Source: a virus. Taken from it: 54,327 nucleotides of DNA. Below the pieces are notes generated by a model, which was not told where the DNA came from, made no database searches, and worked only from the letters and a program-made list of their open reading frames with translations. The stretch is taken from positions 1-54,327 of the IMG/VR virus record IMGVR_UViG_3300032246_002540, one strand, 5' to 3'. A program made the position numbers and the translations under genes. This document shows positions 48,827 through 54,327 of this stretch, one piece after another; the first letter of the stretch is position 1; each line of letters starts with the position of its first letter.

Positions 48827-50370
48827 TGACAAATAGAGTAGATCTTAAAACCAATCAGGAAGACTATGCACTGTTCCTGCCAGCGTTAAGTGGATTCTAT
48901 TCCACTTACATTGGCAAGCAACGGTTTGCTGAGTATGTGGATCCGGCTCGCATACCCGCCGGGCTAGGTGGTATGGAAGGACTTAATTTTCTCAACAGCA
49001 AAGAAGGTCTTTTCCACTATCCCTGGTGCTTGTATTCAGCGGGCCACGCCAATCTGGAAATCGGTGTCGATCCCAAAGAAGATATGGTCAGGAACCGTGA
49101 AGAAGGCAGCTTCATCCTGGGCGACTCAGGCGGTTTCCAGATAGCCAAAGGCGTCTGGGAAGGAGACTGGCGAGCCAACAGTGGTTGCGATAAAGCACAA
49201 AAGAAACGTGTGCAGGTGCTGAACTGGATGGAAGAATATATGGACTATGGTATGGGTCTGGATATTCCTGGTTGGGTAGGTCGCACTCCACGTGGGCGCG
49301 AAGCTACTAAGATCAGCACATATGGCGAAGCTGTGGAAGCATCCAAGTATAACTTTGAATACTGGATGCGCCACAGGCAGCACAAGTGCAAATTCCTCAC
49401 AGTTTTGCAGGGTGATAACCACAAGCAGGCCGATGAGTGGTATGATGAGATGAAGAAGTATAGTGATCCCAAACAGTTTCCTGTGGATCATTTCAACGGT
49501 TGGGCTATGGGTTCGCAAAACAAATGTGATCCACATCTGGTGCTGAAACGTCTGGTGTCACTGATCTATGATGGCTTGCTGGAGTCAGGTGTGCAAGACT
49601 GGATCCATTACTTGGGTACCAGCAAACTGGAATGGGCAATGATGTTCACAGACATCCAACGTGCCATCCGCAAGTATCATAACCCCACGCTCAGCATCAG
49701 TTTCGACTGTGCTAGCCCATTCCTAGCCACAGCTAACGGGCAAGTATACCACGAAAACCGTCTGGCAGATCGTGGCAAGTGGATGTACAAGATGAGCAAG
49801 TGTGTGGACGACAAGAAGTATGCCACAGACCCCAGACTATTCCGCGATGCTGTGATGCAGGACGGATTGTTCACAGACTTTATCAAGAGTCCTATCATCG
49901 ATGCTTGCGGTATCAGCGACATCTGCCACTACAAACCCGGCGATCTCAACAAGATCGGCAAGGAAGGCCGTACCAGCTGGGACAGCTTCAGCTATGCACT
50001 ACTGATGGGGCATAATATCTTTGCACACTTGCGAGCAGTGCAAGATGGCAATGCCAGATATGACATCGGAATTGTGCCAGCAAGCCTGGTGCAAGAGAAG
50101 TTTGATCGTATCTTCTTCCGTGATGTGGTGGACCGCATCTTTGGTGCAAAAAGTCGTGCAGAAGCTGATCGTTACGTGGAAGAACACAATCGCTGGTATA
50201 TGGACATCGTGGGCAGCAGTGCCAATGGATTCTTGGGTAAGAAAGCTGTTAACAGTACCACGGCTTACGGCACGTTGTTTCAGGAAGTGGAGTATGAACC
50301 TACGACAGCCAGAGACGACAGTGGTCTAGATGAGAAGAAACTGGATAAACTGGAACAACAAATTGATTGA
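48826..50370 (+). CDS. DpdA/TGT-like 7-deazaguanine transglycosylase
   Basis: tRNA-guanine transglycosylases and their phage DpdA relatives swap guanine for a 7-deazaguanine by a covalent Asp intermediate. The 514-residue protein has ILGDSGGFQIAKG (D100-S-G-G-F-Q), VLQGDNHKQADEWYDEMKKY (Q195-G196-D197), DHFNGWAMGSQNKCDP (G-W-A-M-G at 225-229) and SISFDCASPFLAT (F293-D294-C295), the position of the catalytic F-D-C nucleophile in TGTs. Its neighbours (a QueD-like candidate and FolE) supply the precursor pathway. The genomic position in a phage suggests DNA, not tRNA, as substrate. It starts 1 base inside the clamp gene. Confidence 0.85.
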   Translation: MTNRVDLKTNQEDYALFLPALSGFYSTYIGKQRFAEYVDPARIPAGLGGMEGLNFLNSKEGLFHYPWCLYSAGHANLEIGVDPKEDMVRNREEGSFILGDSGGFQIAKGVWEGDWRANSGCDKAQKKRVQVLNWMEEYMDYGMGLDIPGWVGRTPRGREATKISTYGEAVEASKYNFEYWMRHRQHKCKFLTVLQGDNHKQADEWYDEMKKYSDPKQFPVDHFNGWAMGSQNKCDPHLVLKRLVSLIYDGLLESGVQDWIHYLGTSKLEWAMMFTDIQRAIRKYHNPTLSISFDCASPFLATANGQVYHENRLADRGKWMYKMSKCVDDKKYATDPRLFRDAVMQDGLFTDFIKSPIIDACGISDICHYKPGDLNKIGKEGRTSWDSFSYALLMGHNIFAHLRAVQDGNARYDIGIVPASLVQEKFDRIFFRDVVDRIFGAKSRAEADRYVEEHNRWYMDIVGSSANGFLGKKAVNSTTAYGTLFQEVEYEPTTARDDSGLDEKKLDKLEQQID

Positions 50371-50395
50371 CTTCTATACTAAGCTAGTGTAAAGT
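50367..50395 (+). promoter_or_regulatory. sigma70-type promoter
   Basis: TTGACT at 50367-50372 and TAAAGT at 50390-50395 with 17 bases between; start about 50402, before the ATG at 50423. Confidence 0.5.
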
Positions 50396-50422
50396 ATTAT
50401 CATAACAATTACAGGAACAGTT

Positions 50423-50764
50423 ATGACAGACGATAACGCAGATCTCAGCAAGCGGATCTATCTGGAATGTGAATGTACCGATTTCGACCACACTGTGAGA
50501 GTCAGCCTGTGGGATTGGAACAACTATACCGATACCAGCAAAAGCCAACCACCGGAAATGATTGTGGAATATCATCTAAATAACCACGAAAACTGGTATC
50601 AGCGTGTATGGTCTGCTATCAAGTATGTGTTCAATCGTGAAAGCATCGTGTATCACGATGTCATGGTTGATCACAAAGGCGTGGAAAGATTGGAAAAGTT
50701 GTGCCAGGATTATCGTCTGGCACGTGAAGTATACAAATTAGGAACATCAACAGATGGCAAATAA
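50423..50764 (+). CDS. conserved phage protein, 113 residues
   Basis: Starts MTDDNADLSKRIYLECECTD and carries RVSLWDWNNYTDTSKSQPPE, then HENWYQRVWSAIKYVFNRES, a form common in small conserved proteins of T4-like aquatic phages. ACAGGAACAG before the ATG. It overlaps the QueD-like gene by 11 bases. Function unknown. Confidence 0.7.
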   Translation: MTDDNADLSKRIYLECECTDFDHTVRVSLWDWNNYTDTSKSQPPEMIVEYHLNNHENWYQRVWSAIKYVFNRESIVYHDVMVDHKGVERLEKLCQDYRLAREVYKLGTSTDGK

Positions 50765-51281
50765 CGACTTATATGTAACCAGTGCGCTGGTAAACAAATT
50801 GACAGAGGCAGCACAGACACCTATTCCTGATGCTATCATCGATCCCAAAGATTTAATCACCGAGCCCTTTATCAAACGACCTTATGGCGATCATACGGAA
50901 CGCTACTGCGAGATCTGGGTCAAGTTCCAGCTGGAAGGCATCCACAAATATCCAGCAGCACTGAATGATCCCAGCCTGGCCGATGTGCAGTTTTTAGGTT
51001 ACCCACATCGTCATATGTTCCATTTCCGTGTGGGCATCGAAGTCTTCCACGACGATCGTGACATCGAATTCATCCAGTTCAAACGCTGGCTGATCAGCTT
51101 GTATGGCGGCAGCAACGAGCCTGTCATCCAGCTGGACTACAAGAGCTGCGAGATGATCGCAGACGAACTTTATGAACAGATCAATACCAAATACCCTGGC
51201 AGAAACGTAACAATAGAAGTAAGCGAAGATAATGAAAATGGCTGTTATGTCACATACAAAAAGGCAGAATACAATGATTAA
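50754..51281 (+). CDS. QueD/PTPS-like T-fold candidate
   Basis: QueD makes 6-carboxytetrahydropterin from the FolE product. In 175 residues I see the three zinc-type His: H64 in QLEGIHKYPAAL, and H85/H87 in GYPHRHMFHF (the H-x-H of QueD's H-G-H). An IEFIQFKRWL stretch follows, like QueD's D-F-x-x-L-K, then SCEMIADELYEQINTKYPGR for the T/S-x-E-x-x-A helix and NVTIEVSEDNENGCYVTY for the closing strand. The catalytic Cys and loops are not clear, so it may be a divergent or inactive relative. Its position between DpdA-like and FolE genes is the main support. Confidence 0.5.
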   Translation: MANNDLYVTSALVNKLTEAAQTPIPDAIIDPKDLITEPFIKRPYGDHTERYCEIWVKFQLEGIHKYPAALNDPSLADVQFLGYPHRHMFHFRVGIEVFHDDRDIEFIQFKRWLISLYGGSNEPVIQLDYKSCEMIADELYEQINTKYPGRNVTIEVSEDNENGCYVTYKKAEYND

Positions 51282-51489
51282 GAATCGTACAGTGAATCGT
51301 GTTTTTGAAGATCTGGAAGCCTATCAGGCTTTTTGTGTAGAGTATGGTTTCCGCTTCGACGAAGCAGATCTATACAAGCGCAACACACCATATGGCCAAT
51401 TCGAGAGGGCCAAACGAGGTGATCCCGTGCGTAACAACTGGCAGATCGACGGCGCACAATTTGCAGACGCTGAAACCCGTATGCACTGA
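51274..51489 (+). CDS. small unknown phage protein
   Basis: 71 residues, starting MIKNRTVNRVFEDLEAYQAF. The ATG at 51274 overlaps the previous stop region; an earlier in-frame start at 51232 lies inside the QueD-like gene. Aromatic- and charge-rich (LYKRNTPYGQFERAKRGDPV). Similar small proteins occur in T4-like phages; no function known. Confidence 0.65.
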   Translation: MIKNRTVNRVFEDLEAYQAFCVEYGFRFDEADLYKRNTPYGQFERAKRGDPVRNNWQIDGAQFADAETRMH

Positions 51490-51503
51490 AAAGGCACTGC
51501 CAG

Positions 51504-51767
51504 GTGTTCTTGCCCTACATACATAAACCCATAATCTATACACAATTCGACGATAACAATATCGTCGAATTTCCTGTCGATGGCAATGTATTCACACGCC
51601 AAAACATAATGTATTCTGTCAAACGCTGGTGTACTGAACAGGGTCTGCGAAACGGCACAGATTACTTGTTTATGAAAATGCAAGCTGACAACAAACATAT
51701 ACCCGTATGGTTCAAAGAACAGTGTTACGCCAGTATGCTTGCCATGGTCTTATATGCAAAAGACTGA
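51504..51767 (+). CDS. unknown protein, 87 residues, paralogue of its neighbour
   Basis: Probably uses GTG (51504) or TTG (51510); no strong ribosome site. The half IMYSVKRWCTEQGLRNGTDY resembles ALIIANRLGQQGYQYHTDYT of the next protein, suggesting a tandem pair. Function unknown. Confidence 0.5.
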   Translation: MFLPYIHKPIIYTQFDDNNIVEFPVDGNVFTRQNIMYSVKRWCTEQGLRNGTDYLFMKMQADNKHIPVWFKEQCYASMLAMVLYAKD

Positions 51768-52050
51768 TGAAAACATAACTTTCGACAGCAAGAAAATCAC
51801 GAACAGACCTGTGAACAATGGATATTGGATAGGTCCCGGAGATGGTTACGAAGGCGCCCTTAACGCAAATTATCAGGATGTGGAAGCAGCACTGATAATC
51901 GCCAACAGATTGGGCCAACAGGGATACCAATATCATACAGACTACACATTTGTCACCTGCGGTTTAGACGGTGTGACACTATATTTTTATAATAAAGAAG
52001 CTGCAACATTTGCGATATTGCAGTGGGATATATTGACTAGACAGTGGTAA
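51754..52050 (+). CDS. unknown protein, 98 residues, paralogue of its neighbour
   Basis: The start could be ATG 51754 or ATG 51739, both inside the previous gene. The central helix and GYQYHTDYTFVTC strand match the preceding small protein, pointing to duplication. Function unknown. Confidence 0.55.
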   Translation: MQKTDENITFDSKKITNRPVNNGYWIGPGDGYEGALNANYQDVEAALIIANRLGQQGYQYHTDYTFVTCGLDGVTLYFYNKEAATFAILQWDILTRQW

Positions 52051-52068
52051 AGGTAGTAGAGTATAAAC

Positions 52069-52848
52069 ATGAGCAAAAAACAAAACAAAAGAGTAGTACT
52101 AGTAACAGGTGGTTTCGATCCACTGCACAGCGGACATATCAAATATATCACAGAAGCAGCAAAGCTGGGCGATATGCTGGTAGTGGGCGTCAACAGCGAC
52201 GCCTGGTTGACCAGGAAGAAGGGCAGGCCTTTCATGCCCTGGCTGGAACGTGCATCGGTGATCGATGCGCTTAAACCAGTTGACGTGGTCATCGACTTCA
52301 ATGATGACAACAACAGCGGCGCACACGCTATCCAGCAAGTGCTGGATATGTATCCAGATGCCACGATCGTATACGCCAACGGCGGTGATCGTGGACAAGG
52401 CAATATTCCCGAACAGGATCTGATCGATGATCCCAGGCTGGAATATGTTTTTGGTGTGGGTGGCGATGACAAAGCCAACAGCAGCAGTTGGATCCTGCGT
52501 AATTGGCAAGCACCGCGTACCGAACGCATCTGGGGCCACTATGATGTGCTGACAGAATATCCGGATGTCAAACTGAAAGAACTGGTAGTGGAACCTGGCA
52601 GATGCCTCAGTTATCAGCGACATTTCAAACGCAGTGAAGTGTGGTTTGTTCGCTCTGGCGTGGCACGTATCATCTATAATTTCGATCAGACCGAATACAC
52701 AGAGCTGATCGACACTCACGGAGTGTTCGTGATCCCACAAGGCGGCTGGCATCAGCTGATCAATCCTGGTAAGGATCCACTGCACATCATCGAGATCCAA
52801 TATGGTGAAGCCTGCCTGGAAGAAGATATCGAGAGAGTGAATCAGTGA
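52069..52848 (+). CDS. nucleotidyltransferase-cupin fusion
   Basis: 259 residues in two parts. Residues 8-150: RfaE/TagD-like nucleotidyltransferase, LVTGGFDPLHSGHIKYI (the H-S-G-H motif) and SSSWILRNW as its closing motif. Residues 165-255: a cupin like the mannose-6-phosphate isomerase type II domain (VKLKELVVEPGRCLSYQRHF, then RSEVWFVRSGVARIIYN, then FVIPQGGWHQLINPG) with metal-type His and Glu. A sugar-nucleotide-making bifunctional enzyme is likely. GTGA overlap with the glycosyltransferase downstream. Confidence 0.85.
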   Translation: MSKKQNKRVVLVTGGFDPLHSGHIKYITEAAKLGDMLVVGVNSDAWLTRKKGRPFMPWLERASVIDALKPVDVVIDFNDDNNSGAHAIQQVLDMYPDATIVYANGGDRGQGNIPEQDLIDDPRLEYVFGVGGDDKANSSSWILRNWQAPRTERIWGHYDVLTEYPDVKLKELVVEPGRCLSYQRHFKRSEVWFVRSGVARIIYNFDQTEYTELIDTHGVFVIPQGGWHQLINPGKDPLHIIEIQYGEACLEEDIERVNQ

Positions 52849-53918
52849 TAAACAACATCTATATCGTACCCATAGAACCCATCGACCAGCGTTATACACG
52901 CCAGTGGTATGACAACATCCCTGCCATCCTCGATGACATCATCGAGCGGTGGGAGGTGGACTACCAAGTCACGACCATAGATGGGGAGCAGCCCAAGACC
53001 GGCACCACAGCTGGTGCCTTCCTGGACTTTGCTGTGACCAATCAGTACAAAGCCAGCCAGACACAACGCATCGCAGAATTGTTCACAGCTGGTAAAGTTT
53101 TGCCAGGCGACAAGTTTCTTATCACGGATGCCTGGAACTTCGCCATAACTGCCATCAGATACATGAGCGACCTGCTGGACATTCCCGTGGAGATACACGG
53201 TATCTGGCACGCCGGTGCCTATGATCCCACGGACATCCTGGGTATGAAGATGCAGAAGCCCTGGCCCTGGCGCCAGGAGGCTGCCTGGTTCTATGCCTGC
53301 GACTACAACTATTATGCAACTGAATTCCACAAGAAATTGTTCTTGACAAATCTGGGTATCGATCCCAGTGCCTGGCACAAGGCTATTCGTTCGGGTCAGC
53401 CGCACGAATTGATCGTCAACGAAGTGCGAGCACATCGTCAGAGCAAGCGTGAAAAAACCGTGATGTGGCCACACAGGCTCAATGCTGACAAGCAACCAGA
53501 GATCATGCGTGATATATCCAAACATATGACAGTTGTTGTCACACAGGAACAAAACTGGAGCAAGCAGGAATACTATCAGCAGTTGGGCAAGACCAGCGTG
53601 GTGTTTAGTTGCAGCCTGCACGAAAATCTGGGCATCAGCCAGATGGAAGGTGTGTTAGCTGGTGCTATCCCAGTAGTGCCGGATCGTGCCAGCTACAGCG
53701 AAATGTATCCTGACATCTTTAAATATCCCACCGAGTGGACCAACAGTGTGGACAACTATTACAAACACAAGGATCGTATGATCGGTTTAATTGCGGATCG
53801 TATGGAAAACTATCAGTATTACGCCGATGCTCTGGCTGAATGTGAAAACAATTTGATTGCCAACTATTTAAATGCTAGTATAATGATAGGTAAACTCATA
53901 GGAAAAAACAGTGACTGA
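52845..53918 (+). CDS. GT-B-type glycosyltransferase-like protein
   Basis: 357 residues with a GTG start overlapping the previous stop. The C-terminal half has the GT-B donor-binding signature SCSLHENLGISQMEGVLAGA followed by IPVVPDRASYSEMY. The N-terminal half contains DAWNFAITAIRYMSDLLDIP and GIWHAGAYDPTDILGM. Next to the nucleotidyltransferase-cupin fusion it suggests a short glycosylation pathway for a phage or host glycan. Acceptor unknown. Confidence 0.75.
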   Translation: MINNIYIVPIEPIDQRYTRQWYDNIPAILDDIIERWEVDYQVTTIDGEQPKTGTTAGAFLDFAVTNQYKASQTQRIAELFTAGKVLPGDKFLITDAWNFAITAIRYMSDLLDIPVEIHGIWHAGAYDPTDILGMKMQKPWPWRQEAAWFYACDYNYYATEFHKKLFLTNLGIDPSAWHKAIRSGQPHELIVNEVRAHRQSKREKTVMWPHRLNADKQPEIMRDISKHMTVVVTQEQNWSKQEYYQQLGKTSVVFSCSLHENLGISQMEGVLAGAIPVVPDRASYSEMYPDIFKYPTEWTNSVDNYYKHKDRMIGLIADRMENYQYYADALAECENNLIANYLNASIMIGKLIGKNSD

Positions 53919-54327
53919 AATAAGCAAAATTATTAAACAGCGTTTGGATGAAGATGGCAAGCGTTATTGGGCTGGTGATAACATCAGCGAATATATCGGG
54001 CCAGGCGAGCGAGACAAGCTGATCGACGAATTGAATGCCAAGTTCGATGCGGTACTGGATAGCCTAGTGATCGATCGTGCGAACGATCCTAACAGTCGCG
54101 ACACGGGCAAGAGGCTTGCCAAGATGTACGTGAACGAGCTGATGCGAGGTCGCTACTATCCAGCACCGGATGCAACTAGTTTTCCAAATGAGATGGAGGA
54201 TCGCTATGAAGGAATGTTGGTGGTCAGGAGCGAATTGCGTAGTGTTTGTAGCCACCATCATCAACCTGTCAGTGGTGTTGCTTACATCGGTATTATTGCT
54301 GCCGATCGCCTTATTGGTCTCAGCAAG
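53911..54327 (+). CDS. folE: GTP cyclohydrolase I, 3' part cut by window end
   Basis: FolE converts GTP to dihydroneopterin triphosphate, the first step to folate and to 7-deazaguanines. From the GTG at 53911 (overlapping the previous gene by 8 bases) 139 residues are open to the window edge: DTGKRLAKMYVNELMRGRYY, then FPNEMEDRYEGMLVVRSEL, then SVCSHHHQPVSGVAYIGIIA with DRLIGLSK. The C-x-H-H zinc region and V-I-G-L-S-K-like end are typical of the enzyme. With DpdA-like (48826) and QueD-like (50754) genes it fits a preQ0-type pathway; QueE and QueC would be expected outside the window. Confidence 0.93.
   Translation, partial: MTEISKIIKQRLDEDGKRYWAGDNISEYIGPGERDKLIDELNAKFDAVLDSLVIDRANDPNSRDTGKRLAKMYVNELMRGRYYPAPDATSFPNEMEDRYEGMLVVRSELRSVCSHHHQPVSGVAYIGIIAADRLIGLSK

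Overview
The window is a 54.3 kb segment of a large, tightly packed, strictly lytic-type phage genome of the T4-like (contractile-tailed) kind. The hallmarks are a gp43-type family B DNA polymerase, a gp45-type sliding clamp, a gp44-type clamp loader ATPase, a gp31/GroES-like co-chaperonin, a DsbA-like small DNA-binding protein, PhoH, MazG, a HesB-like protein, Dps and many structural proteins of the type seen in aquatic T4-like phages. Lipobox proteins, spanin-like proteins and a periplasmic nuclease point to a Gram-negative host. The gene style resembles cyano- and pelagi-myoviruses, but nothing here fixes the host. No photosynthesis gene, integrase, insertion sequence or CRISPR array was seen. 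Nearly all genes are on the + strand; the two exceptions are a Cys-rich protein (4670-5101) and PhoH (22424-23164). Genes typically overlap by 1-4 bases (ATGA, GTGA, TAATG). No gap reaches 300 bases; the largest, about 240 bases at 4428-4669, looks like a structured RNA locus.

Layout. 0-4.4 kb: end of an unknown gene, Dps, tRNA-Val and tRNA-Ser, a CysC-like kinase / nucleotidyltransferase / sulfotransferase-like cassette, a phosphoribosyltransferase, tRNA-Arg, a 2-oxoglutarate oxygenase-like protein and a helix-turn-helix protein. 4.4-6.5 kb: RNA candidate, Cys-rich protein, secreted DNA/RNA nuclease and two small exported proteins. 6.5-11.3 kb: small proteins, ClpP, a radical SAM enzyme, two methyltransferase-like or unknown genes, translation initiation factor IF-1 and an A-type iron-sulfur carrier. 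11.3-18.2 kb: three large virion structural proteins. 18.2-23.2 kb: MazG, a PolIII-alpha fragment protein, GroES-like protein, clamp loader, PhoH. 23.2-28.8 kb: unknown proteins, a spanin/spanin/holin lysis cassette, DnaJ-like protein and ClpA-like ATPase. 29-31 kb: small structural proteins and a glycosyltransferase. 31-44 kb: a late-expressed block in which many proteins start with a short peptide ending in I-x-E, resembling the T4 capsid-targeting sequence cut by the prohead protease; it includes a ligase-like nucleotidyltransferase, an HxGH nucleotidyltransferase and a 1311-residue amidoligase-HAD fusion. 44-48.8 kb: DsbA-like protein, polymerase, methyltransferase-like protein, clamp. 48.8-54.3 kb: a DpdA/TGT-like transglycosylase, a QueD-like T-fold candidate, a nucleotidyltransferase-cupin fusion, a glycosyltransferase and the start of GTP cyclohydrolase I (FolE).

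How it works together. Two promoter types are visible. Sigma70-like TTGAC(A/T)-16/17-TATAAT sites precede tRNAs, MazG, ClpA, DsbA, polymerase, clamp and accessory genes. A late-type motif, mostly GATAAATA, precedes structural and putatively packaged proteins. At several genes the predicted transcription start falls on or within about a base of the ATG and no Shine-Dalgarno is present, suggesting leaderless messages. The phage appears to bring its own protein-quality system (ClpA, ClpP, DnaJ-like, GroES-like), a translation factor plus tRNAs matched to its heavy AGC/AGT serine codon use, and part of a 7-deazaguanine DNA-modification pathway. The strongest candidate for an undescribed system is the cluster of putatively capsid-packaged enzymes at 31-43 kb.
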